Positions 49,062 through 57,538 of a DNA stretch of 64,000 nt are shown here, one piece after another (the stretch's first letter is position 1; each line of letters opens with the position of its first letter). The notes under the pieces are model-generated. The model worked only from the letters and a program-made list of their open reading frames with translations, was not told the origin of the DNA and made no database searches. A program made the position numbers and the translations under genes. The stretch lies in assembly GCF_029892565.1 (NCBI RefSeq), contig NZ_JARXVH010000001.1:186001-250000 (forward strand). The letters are read 5' to 3'. The stretch is from Streptomyces pseudovenezuelae (lineage in GTDB: Bacteria > Actinomycetota > Actinomycetes > Streptomycetales > Streptomycetaceae).

Positions 49062-49685
49062 ATGCAGATCAGAGACACGGACGGACCGGGCGGCAGAGGC
49101 CTGCCGCGGCGGACCCTGCTGCTCACCGGACTCGCAGGGGCGGTGGCGGCCGGCATCTCCCTGCCGACGGCCGCTCAAGCCTCGGCCGCGGCCGGTACCA
49201 CCAGTGCGAACGGATGGCCCGTCACCACCGGCGGCATCAGCACCCTGCCTGTGCCGGGCACCCCGGCGTCCGTCGCCCTGCGCGAGGGCGAGGTCTCGGT
49301 GGTCCTCCTGCACGTCATACGCCGCTTCCACTACGAGGTCGAGGAGGTGGCCCGGCACGAACTGGCCGGGCACCGGGCCGCCGCCGGGCTGACGGGGCAC
49401 CGCACCAACTACGCCTCCGGGACCGCCGTCGCCGTCCGCCCGGACGCCTACCCGCTCGGCGCGGAGGGCGTCCTGTTCCCGCACCAGGAGCGCGCGGTGC
49501 GGGACATCGTCCGGGAGTGCGAGGGCGTGGTGGCCTGGGGTGGCCGGTTGCGTCGGCCGCACGTGGCGCACTTCCAGATCGACGTCCGCCCCGATGATCC
49601 CCGGCTGCGGCGCCTTGCCGCCCGGATCGGGGGCTGGACTCAACTCCCCGGCGAGGGCGCGGGGGTGTTCCCGCTGGCCGCCTGA
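49062..49685 (+). CDS. Tat-exported M15-like protein with degraded zinc site
   Basis: The 207-residue protein has a Tat-type signal (GLPRRTLLLTGLAGAVAAG, R16-R17, cleavage near AQASA at 42). The mature region follows the actinobacterial M15 D,D-peptidase pattern, including RRFHYEVE, TNYASGTAVAVRPDAYPLG, IVRECEGVVAWGG and AHFQID. In active M15 enzymes the motif S-x-H-x2-G-x-A-x-D supplies zinc ligands. Here the His is Y117 and the Asp is A124; only H170 remains. It is thus probably a peptidoglycan-binding pseudoenzyme. It follows the multidomain protein by 13 nt. Its tail overlaps the convergent regulator gene by 46 nt. Confidence 0.72.
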   Translation: MQIRDTDGPGGRGLPRRTLLLTGLAGAVAAGISLPTAAQASAAAGTTSANGWPVTTGGISTLPVPGTPASVALREGEVSVVLLHVIRRFHYEVEEVARHELAGHRAAAGLTGHRTNYASGTAVAVRPDAYPLGAEGVLFPHQERAVRDIVRECEGVVAWGGRLRRPHVAHFQIDVRPDDPRLRRLAARIGGWTQLPGEGAGVFPLAA

Positions 49686-50743
49686 CCCGAGTCCCACCTG
49701 GTCGCCGCGCCCCCGGGTCCGGCGACCAGGTGCACTCCGCTCTCCGGCCAGCGCTGCGGGATGCCGCGCCGGCCGTCCAGGAGGGCCCGACCGAGCGGCG
49801 TCGTGCTGTGGTGGACACCCTGTCCTCGGCGTTGGGTGACGATCAGGCCCGCCTCGCGCAGGGCCGCCGCGTGCTGCGAGACCGTCGCCGGGGACACGAT
49901 GAGCCGCCGGGCCAGCTCACCGGTCGAGCCACCGCCCGACGCGGCCGCGCTGAGCAGTTCAGCCCGCGTGCGGCCCAGCAGGGTGCGCAGTGCCTCGCGC
50001 CCGTCGCGTGCCGTCCCCGCCTCCTCCTGGGCCCAGCCGAGGTCGTGGGCTACCGGATAGATGATCACCGGGGGACGGTCCGGGTCGCGCAGGGTGATCG
50101 GAGCGCGCTGGCAGAAGAACGACGGCACCAGGAGCAGTCCGCGGCCCTCCAGGTGGATGTCGCGGTCGTAGGCGCTGGCCATGGAGAGCACGCCCGATTC
50201 CCAGCGCAGACCCGGGTGCACGGTGGCCAGCATGGCTTCGGTGCCGCCGTCGAGGACGGCCCGCGCCCGCAGCGCGCGGTCCGCCTCGAACGTCGTGCGC
50301 ACCCGCGCCCAGTGCGGGCGCAGGGCGTGGTCGAAGTAGCCGCGCAGGGCCGCGCCGAGGCGGCCCAGCGTGCCGGTGTCCCCCTCGGCGAGGGGCCGGG
50401 TCCAGGTCCCCAGGCGCCGTGCCGCGGCCAGTCCGGCCACGTCCCGCCGCAGCAGTCTGCGCGGGGTGGACAGAACGGCGTCGATCCCCGACTCCAGGTC
50501 GTTCCGGCCGAGCGCGGGGGTGAGGAAGTCGGCCGAGTAGCCGCGGGGCGGGGCCAGATCGAGCAGCATGCGGACGCCGGCGGGCAGCCGGGTGCGGACG
50601 TGCCGCCGCCACGGCCCGAAGACGACCGCCCCGTCGCACGCGGCGAGCAGATGCAGGCTGAGCAGCACCTCCCACATGGGATGCGGGCCGTTCGCGACTC
50701 TTATCCGGGCCAGGTCGGCGTCCGTGAAATGAAAGTTCAGCAT
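49640..50743 (-). CDS. ArsR-type HTH transcriptional regulator with DUF5937-like N-terminal domain
   Basis: The ATG at 50743 has GGGGGAA upstream; the product is 367 residues. The N-terminal 230 residues are an uncharacterised helical region beginning MLNFHFTDADLARIRVANGPHPMWE, which I associate with DUF5937. The C-terminal winged helix reads LLGRTRAELLSAAASGGGSTGELARRL, VSPATVSQHAAALREAGLIVTQRRGQG, in which VSPATVSQHAAALREAGLI is the recognition helix of the ArsR class. No metal-binding cysteines are evident. It converges on the wall-protein unit and might control it, but nothing in sequence proves this. Confidence 0.85.
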   Translation of the reverse strand: MLNFHFTDADLARIRVANGPHPMWEVLLSLHLLAACDGAVVFGPWRRHVRTRLPAGVRMLLDLAPPRGYSADFLTPALGRNDLESGIDAVLSTPRRLLRRDVAGLAAARRLGTWTRPLAEGDTGTLGRLGAALRGYFDHALRPHWARVRTTFEADRALRARAVLDGGTEAMLATVHPGLRWESGVLSMASAYDRDIHLEGRGLLLVPSFFCQRAPITLRDPDRPPVIIYPVAHDLGWAQEEAGTARDGREALRTLLGRTRAELLSAAASGGGSTGELARRLIVSPATVSQHAAALREAGLIVTQRRGQGVHHSTTPLGRALLDGRRGIPQRWPESGVHLVAGPGGAATRWDSGQAASGNTPAPSPGS

Positions 50744-50800
50744 GGTTGTTCCCCCGTGGTGCTTCATGCGCTGTGGTCAGCAGCTGTTGCCGTCCCGGAT

Positions 50801-50836
50801 CGGCCGGTCCCCGGCGCGGGCGCCGGGGACCGGCCG
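50801..50836 (-). terminator. Terminator hairpin downstream of the CocE-type peptidase gene
   Basis: The perfect 17-bp inverted repeat CGGCCGGTCCCCGGCGC (50801-50817) / 50820-50836 has only 2 nt between arms, so the real loop opens the inner pairs. It starts 5 nt past the peptidase stop on the minus strand. It is one of the strongest stems in the window, and has no U-tract. Confidence 0.8.
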
Positions 50837-50840
50837 TCCG

Positions 50841-52790
50841 TCAGTCTCCGTCCGGGACGCGCTGGGTACGCGGCGCGCGGACCCCGTCGAGGTCCGTCGC
50901 CTCCGCCGGCGCGCCGGACGAGCCCGCGGTGGCGTGCTTGAACGCGGACGCGCCGCCGACCAGCGGTACGCGCGCGGACGTACGGGACAGGTCGACGGTG
51001 AGCGTCGGCTTGTCGGCCGGCGGGTCGATGAGGTCCCTGTCGGTGCCCGCGACGATCAGGGCGAGGCGGTGTCCTGCCGGGACGACGTGGTCGCCGGCCG
51101 CCAGGTCGAGGGTGATGGTGTACGCCTTGCCCGGGGTGAGCGGAGCGCCCTTGAGGTCGGAGGCGTGGTTGCCGAGGTCGGCCCAACCGCGGCTGAACAC
51201 CGTGTAGTCGACGGCGGTCTTCTTCGCCGCGGTGTTCAGGAAGCAGGAGCTGTCGCCCGTGGTGCTCGCGCCCCAGCAACTGCGGTCGGTGAGCGTGCTG
51301 ATGCCCTCGCCGCCGGCGGCGTAGTCGCGGATCGTGTCGGGGCCGAGGTCGACCAGGACGGCGGAGAGGTGGGCCGTCGCGGTGGTCGGGGTCGCGGTGA
51401 CGGTGACCTTGGAGGAGCCGGACAGGCGCAGGTCGCGGCTGAGGGGCTTCGTCACGAAGCCCGCCTTGCCGGGTGTCGACGTGTCGATCTGCGCGGCCCA
51501 GTCGGTCTCGCTCAACTTCGGGTCGTCGGTGAAGGTCTCGGTGCCGTCGCCCTTGGTGAGGCCGAGGGTGCCGACGCCCGCCTGGCTGCCCTGGTCGGGG
51601 CGCAGGGTCGTGGTGGCCGTGGAGCGCGGGGGCCAGACCGAGGAGGTGACCCACTGGTCGGGGTGGCGCTCGACGTCGGCCGTCGGCTCGCGGTCGATTC
51701 CGTTGTCGTAGCCGAGGAGTTCGTGGTCGAACCAGCGGTGCAGGGTGTCGACCCAGGCGTCGCGGCGGAAGTCGAAGGGATCGACGTGGCCGGTCTGGGA
51801 GAGCCAGATCTTGCGCTCGACACCGTTCTTGGCGAGGGCGTCCCACCACTGGCCGAAGTTCTTGGTGCGGACGTTGAGGTCCTGGAGGCCGTGGGTCAGG
51901 AAGACGCTGGCCTTGACCTTGCGCGCGTCCTTGACGTAGTCACGCTCGGTCCAGAACTTCGTCCAGTCGCCGGTGCGCGGGGCTCCGTCGACGATCTTCT
52001 GCTGGACGGCGGCGCACTTGGCGCGGGCGTCGGGGCTGTCGACGTAGTCGGAGAGCCAGTCGGGGCCCGAGTCGTAGAGGGGGGCGCCCTTGGCGAAGTA
52101 GTAGTCGTACCAGGAGGAGATGGCGCTGATCGGGACGATCGTCTTCAGGCCCTCGACTCCGGTGGCGGCGACGCCGTTGGCTATGGTGCCGTCCCAGCTC
52201 TTGCCGATCATGCCGGTCTTGCCGTTGGTCCAACTCGCCTTGGCGCGTGCGGTTCCCGTGCGGGTCGTGTACGCCTTGCCGCGGCCGTTCAACCAGTCGA
52301 CGACGGCCTTGGCGGACTGGATGTCGGAGCGGCCGCCGACGTCGACGCAGCCGTCGGAGCGGTTGGTGCCGGCGAGGTCGACGCCGACGAACGCGTAGCC
52401 GCGCGGCACGAAGTAGTTGTCGTAGAAGAGCGGCATCTGGACCACGTCGCCATTGGCGTCGTACGTCTTGAGCTGGCTCTCGTTGCCTCGGCCGCAGCAG
52501 GAGTAGTACGGGCTGGCGTCCATGATGACGGGTATCTTGCGGCCCTGTTGGGCGGGTTCGCGGGGCCGGACGATGTCGACGGCGACGCGGTCGTGCCGGC
52601 CGTCGCCGTCTCCGTCGAGGCCGGTGTCCACCCAGACGGCCTCGCGGACAGCGTTGTCGTAGGAGTAGACGGGTTGGCTCTCCCTGGGGGCCGCGTGGGC
52701 CGCCATCGGGGTGAGGAACGCGGCCATGAGGACGGCGATGGCCGCCGTCGCGAGCGGTCTCCAGGTCGTGAAGCGCGTGCGTGTCGGCAT
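50841..52790 (-). CDS. Secreted Xaa-Pro dipeptidyl-peptidase (CocE/PepX family)
   Basis: The ATG at 52790 gives 649 residues. A signal peptide (RFTTWRPLATAAIAVLMAAF, cleavage after AHA near residue 33) exports it. The alpha/beta-hydrolase core contains MIGKSWDGTIANG with the nucleophilic serine. An aspartate lies in THGLQDLNV and a histidine in SQTGHVDPFDF, forming the triad. The C-terminal jelly-roll PepX domain (DRSCWGAST to LALIVAGTDRDLIDPP) completes the S15 architecture. It removes X-Pro dipeptides from extracellular peptides. It is divergent from a secreted M1 aminopeptidase gene, so the pair may serve protein scavenging. Confidence 0.92.
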   Translation of the reverse strand: MPTRTRFTTWRPLATAAIAVLMAAFLTPMAAHAAPRESQPVYSYDNAVREAVWVDTGLDGDGDGRHDRVAVDIVRPREPAQQGRKIPVIMDASPYYSCCGRGNESQLKTYDANGDVVQMPLFYDNYFVPRGYAFVGVDLAGTNRSDGCVDVGGRSDIQSAKAVVDWLNGRGKAYTTRTGTARAKASWTNGKTGMIGKSWDGTIANGVAATGVEGLKTIVPISAISSWYDYYFAKGAPLYDSGPDWLSDYVDSPDARAKCAAVQQKIVDGAPRTGDWTKFWTERDYVKDARKVKASVFLTHGLQDLNVRTKNFGQWWDALAKNGVERKIWLSQTGHVDPFDFRRDAWVDTLHRWFDHELLGYDNGIDREPTADVERHPDQWVTSSVWPPRSTATTTLRPDQGSQAGVGTLGLTKGDGTETFTDDPKLSETDWAAQIDTSTPGKAGFVTKPLSRDLRLSGSSKVTVTATPTTATAHLSAVLVDLGPDTIRDYAAGGEGISTLTDRSCWGASTTGDSSCFLNTAAKKTAVDYTVFSRGWADLGNHASDLKGAPLTPGKAYTITLDLAAGDHVVPAGHRLALIVAGTDRDLIDPPADKPTLTVDLSRTSARVPLVGGASAFKHATAGSSGAPAEATDLDGVRAPRTQRVPDGD

Positions 52791-53000
52791 GCGCGGGACG
52801 GTACCTCGGTCAACTCCCGCACAGAAGAGGACTATGCGCGAACTGTGGTGCTCCTGTGGCCGAATAACGCCCATGCGTGGACTTCGCTCATGTCGGCCGA
52901 ATGGCGATCGTGTGACAGGAGGGGCCGTGGACAGGGGTGGGTGCACAGGGACTGAATAGGCTCCGAACAGACTTCGTGCCCCCAACACTTGGAGCCTTTC

Positions 53001-54500
53001 GTGCACCGCAGAATCATCGCGCCGGGCGCACTCGCTGCGGCCTCCCTGATGCTGGCGATCCCGGCATCGGCCGCGAGCTACTCCCCCGGCGCGCCGGGCA
53101 TCGGCGATCCCTACTACCCGGCCTACGGCAACGGCGGATACGACGTCTCCCACTACGACCTGAGACTTCAATACCAGCCCGCCACCGACGAGTTGGCGGG
53201 TACGGCGACGATCCTGGCGAAGACCACGCAGGATCTGTCGAGCTTCGACCTGGACTTCCTGCTGGACGTCAGCGAGGTGCGGGTGAACGGCGCCGCGGCC
53301 TCCTTCACGACCTCGGGTCAGCACGAGCTGGTGGTCACGCCGAAGACGCCGCTGGCCAAGGGCACGCCGATCACGGTGGTCGTGCGCTACAGCGGGGTGC
53401 CGTCCACGAAGAGCGCGTACGGCTTCTCGACCTGGCACCGGACGCCGGACGGGGCGATCGCGGCGGACGAGCCCGAGGCGGCCTGGTGGTGGTACCCGAG
53501 CAACGACCACCCGCTCGACAAGGCGACCTACGACGTGTCGGTGGCGGTGCCGGACGGCACGCAGGTGATCTCCAACGGGCTGCTCCAGTCGTCGAGTTCG
53601 CAGCGTGGCTGGACCCGCTACAACTGGCGTGAGAACAAGCCACAGGCGACCTATCTGACCACGCTGGCGGTCGGGAGGTTCGACATCACGACGAGCACCT
53701 CCGAGGGCGGGGTGCCGGTCGTCAACGCCTACAGCAAGGACCTCGGCGACAACGACGGGGCGGCGCGGGCGAGCGTGGAGCGGACCGGGGAGCTGGTCGA
53801 CTGGCTGAGCGGCTACTTCGGGCCGTATCCCTTCAGTTCGGCCGGCGGCTACGTGCCCAACACGACCACCGGGTACGCGCTGGAGACGCAGACCCGCGTC
53901 TACTACAGCCCCCGGCAGTTCGCGAACGGCTCGAACACGTCGGTCGTGGTGCACGAGTTGGCGCACCAGTGGTACGGCGACAGCGTGTCCTTGAAGGGCT
54001 GGAAGGACATCTGGATCAACGAGGGCTTCGCCCGGTACGCGCAGTGGCTGTGGTCCGAGCACGAGGGCGAGGGGACGGCGCAGGAACTCGCCGACTACGT
54101 GTACGCCTCGCACCCGGCCGACGACGCGTTCTGGAAGGTCGAGCCGGGTGACCCCGGTGCGGACAACCAGTTCGACATCGCCGTCTACGACCGGGGCGCG
54201 CTGGCCGTGCAGGCCTTGCGCAACGCCGTCGGCGACGACGCGTTCTTCGCGATCCTGAAGGGCTGGCCGAAGGAGCACGCGTACGGCAACGCGTCCGTGG
54301 CCGACTTCCAGGCGTTCGCCGAGCGGGTGTCCGGGAAGTCGCTGGCGGCCCTCTTCGACGCGTGGCTGTTCCAGCCGGTCAAGCCGGCCGCTCCGGCGGC
54401 GCGGAGCGCGGCGATCGCGGGTGCGTCGACGGATCTCGTGCGGCCGAAGTCGTGGAAGAAGATCGCGGCGACCAACGACGTGCACGAAGGCGCCCACTGA
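53001..54500 (+). CDS. Secreted M1-family metallopeptidase
   Basis: I chose the GTG at 53001 with GGAG 6 nt upstream; the product is 499 residues. A Sec signal (HRRIIAPGALAAASLMLAI, cleavage after ASA near residue 25) precedes a beta-rich N-terminal domain and the catalytic domain. The zinc motif HELAHQWYGD gives H318, E319 and H322, and E341 follows in WINEGFARY with the classic 18-residue spacing. The exopeptidase motif is altered, with GYALETQTR in place of the usual GAMEN-type sequence. It lacks the large C-terminal domain of PepN. It probably trims extracellular peptides. Confidence 0.93.
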   Translation: MHRRIIAPGALAAASLMLAIPASAASYSPGAPGIGDPYYPAYGNGGYDVSHYDLRLQYQPATDELAGTATILAKTTQDLSSFDLDFLLDVSEVRVNGAAASFTTSGQHELVVTPKTPLAKGTPITVVVRYSGVPSTKSAYGFSTWHRTPDGAIAADEPEAAWWWYPSNDHPLDKATYDVSVAVPDGTQVISNGLLQSSSSQRGWTRYNWRENKPQATYLTTLAVGRFDITTSTSEGGVPVVNAYSKDLGDNDGAARASVERTGELVDWLSGYFGPYPFSSAGGYVPNTTTGYALETQTRVYYSPRQFANGSNTSVVVHELAHQWYGDSVSLKGWKDIWINEGFARYAQWLWSEHEGEGTAQELADYVYASHPADDAFWKVEPGDPGADNQFDIAVYDRGALAVQALRNAVGDDAFFAILKGWPKEHAYGNASVADFQAFAERVSGKSLAALFDAWLFQPVKPAAPAARSAAIAGASTDLVRPKSWKKIAATNDVHEGAH

Positions 54501-54529
54501 GGAATCGCCGGGTTCGGTGGGGTGGGGGG

Positions 54530-54582
54530 CTGCGGGTCCGTTGTGGCTGGTCGCGCAGTTCCCCGCGCCCCTTTGGGGCGTG
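54530..54582. repeat. Dispersed intergenic repeat, copy 2
   Basis: It contains TCCGTTGTGGCTGGTCGCGC then AGTTCCCCGCGCCCC, matching the copy at 40486-40545. In this copy CGCCCC-TTT-GGGGCG (54566-54580) forms a compact hairpin. It also sits between two converging genes (M1 peptidase and macro domain), supporting a terminator role or insertion preference for 3' ends. Confidence 0.75.
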
Positions 54583-54600
54583 GTCCTTGGCGTCTCTTGG

Positions 54601-55080
54601 TCAGTCCCCGTGGTCGTAGACCGTGACCCGGACCCCGCGCCGGACCAGGCGCTCCGTGATCAGTGGTTCGACGCGTGACCACTTGCCGCCGGCCAGGCCG
54701 CAGCCTATGCGGGGCATGTGGACGGAGGCGCCCAGCTCCAGGGCCTTGTCGGCGAGCTTGCCGAGTGCCGTGTCGATGGCCTCGTAGCGGACCGGGACGC
54801 CTTTGCTGCCGGTCCGCGTGCCCCGTTGCCCGACCATGTTGGCCACCCACACGTACCGCTCGACCTGCACGAACTGAGCGGCGCCCAGACCGAAGTCGTT
54901 GGCCGCGCGGTCGCGGTGCCAGGCCCGGTAGGCGGCCTCCGGCTCGGGCCAGCGGCGGGAGAGGGCCAGGACGAAGCCCTTTCCCCATCCCCCGAGGTCG
55001 TTGCAGACATGGGCGATCACCTTGACGCCTTTCACCGACGGAACGGTGGCGTCACCCCGTGTGTAGATGATCTCTGACAT
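54601..55080 (-). CDS. Macro-domain protein (ADP-ribose binding/hydrolase-like)
   Basis: The 159-residue single domain begins EIIYTRGDATVPSVKGVKVIAHVCNDLGGWGKGFVLALSR; key residues are GDAT and the NDLGGWGKGF loop that contacts ADP-ribose. MPRIGCGLAGGKWSRVEPLI is the phosphate-binding loop of the fold. It resembles the short ALC1/TARG1-type macrodomains that remove ADP-ribose from aspartate or glutamate or deacylate O-acetyl-ADP-ribose. No ADP-ribosyltransferase gene lies nearby. It starts at ATG and is cytosolic. It converges on the M1 peptidase across the repeat element. Confidence 0.9.
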   Translation of the reverse strand: MSEIIYTRGDATVPSVKGVKVIAHVCNDLGGWGKGFVLALSRRWPEPEAAYRAWHRDRAANDFGLGAAQFVQVERYVWVANMVGQRGTRTGSKGVPVRYEAIDTALGKLADKALELGASVHMPRIGCGLAGGKWSRVEPLITERLVRRGVRVTVYDHGD

Positions 55081-55123
55081 GACGCCACGGTACGGGTCGC
55101 CACTGACAACGGCCCCTGGGCCG

Positions 55124-56590
55124 CTACTTCGTGAGGTCCGTCAGTTCCCGGGTCGTGTCGCGTCCGATGCGGTGGCGGATCGCGAACCAGCCCGCGACCA
55201 GCATCGCGGTGATCACCGGGATCAGGAGGAGGGTCTTGCGGCCCACTTCCGGGTCGTTCCACATCAGGGACAGGACGGCGATCAGGAAGACGATCGTGGT
55301 GATCTCCGTGGCCGGGCTGCCGGGGAGGCGGAAGGTGGGGCGGGTGAGGTGGCCCGCCTTGGCTCGGCGGACGAAGACCAGGTGGCAGATCATGATGATC
55401 ACCCAGGTGCTGATGATGCCGAGCGAGGCGACGTTCAGGACGATCTCGAAGGCCTGGCTCGGCATGAGGTAGTTGAGGCCCACGCCCAGGACACAGACGG
55501 CGCAGGTGAGGAGGATGCCACCGTAGGGGACCTGGCTGCGGTTCATGCGGGCGGTGAAACGGGGGGCCGAGCCCGCCATGGCCATCGAGCGGAGGATGCG
55601 GCCGGTGGAGTACAGGCCCGAGTTGAGCGAGGACATCGCGGCCGTGAGGACCACCAGGTTCATCACGTCGCCGGCCGCCGGGATGCCGATCTTCGACAGG
55701 ACGGTGACGAAGGGGCTCTCGTCGGCGGAGTAGAGCGAGCCGGGGAGGAGCAGGGCCAGGAGGACGACCGAGCCGACGTAGAAGAGGCCCACGCGCCACA
55801 TGATGGAGTTCACCGCGCGCGGGACGACCTTTTCCGGCTCCGCGGTCTCGCCCGCGGCGACGCCCACGAGTTCGAGGGCGGCGTACGCGAAGATCACGCC
55901 CTGCATGACGAGGACGACCGGCATGACGCCGTGCGGGAGGACGCCGCCGTGGTCGGTGATCACGCCGATGCCGGGAGTGCCGCCGCCCACCTCGTGCTGG
56001 GTGGCGAGCAGGAAGACGCCGATCAGCATGAAGCCGACGAGGGTGGCGACCTTGATGATCGCGAACCAGAACTCCATCTCGCCGAAGATCTTCACCGAGA
56101 TGAGGTTCACGGCCAGGACCACCGCGAGGGCGATCAGGGCGAGCGTCCACTGGGGGACGCTCGTGAACATGCTCCAGTAGTGCGTGTAGAGCGCGATCGC
56201 GGTGATGTCGGCGACCCCGGTCGTCGACCAGTTCAGGAAGTACATCCAGCCGGCGACGTACGCGCCCTTCTCGCCGAGGAACTCGCGCGCGTACGACACG
56301 AAGGAGCCGGAGGACGGGCGGTACAGGACCAGTTCGCCCAGGGCCCGGACCACGAAGAAGGCGAAGACGCCGCAGACCAGGTAGGCCAGCGCGAGCGCCG
56401 GGCCCGCGTTGTGCAGCCGGCCGCCGGCGCCGAGGAAGAGGCCGGTGCCGATCGCGCCGCCGATGGCGATCATGTTGACGTGGCGGGCCTTGAGGTCCTT
56501 GCTGTAGCCGGCGTCGCCCGCGTCCGCGGGGACCTGGGCCGCCCCGGTGGAGGCGGTGGCCGGTGCCGTGTCCACGGCGTCCTTGCTCAC
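55124..56590 (-). CDS. Amino-acid permease, AAT/APC family (AnsP/CycA-like)
   Basis: I take the GTG at 56590, giving 488 residues; upstream in-frame starts add an unlikely arginine-rich leader. About twelve helices are visible. The substrate-site segment is [17 protein letters not shown] in TM1, and the TM6 region has [31 protein letters not shown], here noted as the ELVGVAAGE motif of the amino-acid transporter (AAT) family. These carriers import L-asparagine, D-alanine, glycine, GABA or aromatic amino acids by proton symport; specificity is unclear. It is divergent from a MerR regulator 234 nt away. Confidence 0.92.
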   Translation of the reverse strand: MSKDAVDTAPATASTGAAQVPADAGDAGYSKDLKARHVNMIAIGGAIGTGLFLGAGGRLHNAGPALALAYLVCGVFAFFVVRALGELVLYRPSSGSFVSYAREFLGEKGAYVAGWMYFLNWSTTGVADITAIALYTHYWSMFTSVPQWTLALIALAVVLAVNLISVKIFGEMEFWFAIIKVATLVGFMLIGVFLLATQHEVGGGTPGIGVITDHGGVLPHGVMPVVLVMQGVIFAYAALELVGVAAGETAEPEKVVPRAVNSIMWRVGLFYVGSVVLLALLLPGSLYSADESPFVTVLSKIGIPAAGDVMNLVVLTAAMSSLNSGLYSTGRILRSMAMAGSAPRFTARMNRSQVPYGGILLTCAVCVLGVGLNYLMPSQAFEIVLNVASLGIISTWVIIMICHLVFVRRAKAGHLTRPTFRLPGSPATEITTIVFLIAVLSLMWNDPEVGRKTLLLIPVITAMLVAGWFAIRHRIGRDTTRELTDLTK

Positions 56591-56824
56591 AGGTGGTTCC
56601 ACTCTCTGGTGCGCCCGGGCGGATTCGCCGTCCGGGGGGCCGTACATGACTCGGCCCGTACCGCCTTGTCTCGCGGTACGGGCCAAGGGGGCGGCTTCCC
56701 ACAGAGATCACCCGGTATGCGGTGGTCCATGTCACACAGGTGCGCTTCTCACAGGGCCGGAGTGTCGGCGCTGGAATGGCACGAGAGGTGTCACAGCACT
56801 GGTGAGACAGCGATACTGCTGCAC

Positions 56825-57538
56825 ATGACGACCGACACCGAGGAGCCGACGCTCACGATCGACGAACTGGCCGCGCGGGCCGGTGTCACGGTCCGTACGG
56901 TCCGCTTCTACAGCACCAAGGGGCTGCTGCCGCCGCCGGTGATCGGTCCGCGCCGGGTGGGCCACTACAGCGGGGAGCACCTGGACCGGCTGGCGCTCAT
57001 CGAGGAGCTGCAGCACCAGGGCATGACGCTGGCGGCCATCGAGCGGTATCTGCAGCAGCTGCCGCCGGATCTCAGCGCCCAGGATCTCGCCATCCACCGG
57101 GCCGTGATGTCCTCCTGGGCGCCGGAGACGCTGGAGACGCTGACCCGGGCCGAGCTGCGCGAGCGGGCCGGGCGGGAGCTGAGCGACCACGACGTCGAGC
57201 GGCTCGGCGCGATGGGCGTGGTCCGGTCGCGGGAAGACGCCTACCTCGTCGACATCGGGCTGCTCCGGCTCGGGGTGCGGCTGCTCGACGTACCGCTGTC
57301 CGAGGAGGCGATCCTCGCCTCGCGCCGGGTGCTGATCGAGCACTCGCGCGCGGCGGCGCACGAACTGTCGGAGCTGTTCCGCGGAGAGGTCCGGGAGCGG
57401 GACGCGCGGGCCGTCAGGTCCCTGTCCGCCCACATGGAGCCGCTCGTGCTGCAGGCCCTGCTGACGACCTTCCAGCGGTCCCTCAAGGAGGAGCTGCACG
57501 CCTGGGTCGACGGGTCACAGGAACGCCGACCCTCCTGA
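56825..57538 (+). CDS. MerR-family transcriptional regulator
   Basis: The 237-residue protein has a MerR winged helix at residues about 8-78 (TIDELAARAGVTVRTVRFYS, GLLPPPVIGPRRVGHYSGEH, LIEELQHQGMTLAAIERYL). The C-terminal half is helical with no cysteine cluster, so a metal ligand is unlikely. No Shine-Dalgarno precedes the ATG, and a GATACT hexamer lies at 56812-56817, so the transcript may be leaderless. It is divergent from the amino-acid permease, a possible target. Its tail overlaps the convergent SDR gene by 24 nt. Confidence 0.9.
   Translation: MTTDTEEPTLTIDELAARAGVTVRTVRFYSTKGLLPPPVIGPRRVGHYSGEHLDRLALIEELQHQGMTLAAIERYLQQLPPDLSAQDLAIHRAVMSSWAPETLETLTRAELRERAGRELSDHDVERLGAMGVVRSREDAYLVDIGLLRLGVRLLDVPLSEEAILASRRVLIEHSRAAAHELSELFRGEVRERDARAVRSLSAHMEPLVLQALLTTFQRSLKEELHAWVDGSQERRPS

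Noticed and set aside
49062..49685. Active VanY-type D,D-carboxypeptidase
   Set aside because: Two of three zinc ligands of the M15 motif are replaced, so an active-enzyme label is not supported.
46294..49685. Prophage lysis cassette
   Set aside because: No holin, tail, capsid, integrase or attachment-site signals surround the three genes, and codon use matches the chromosome.
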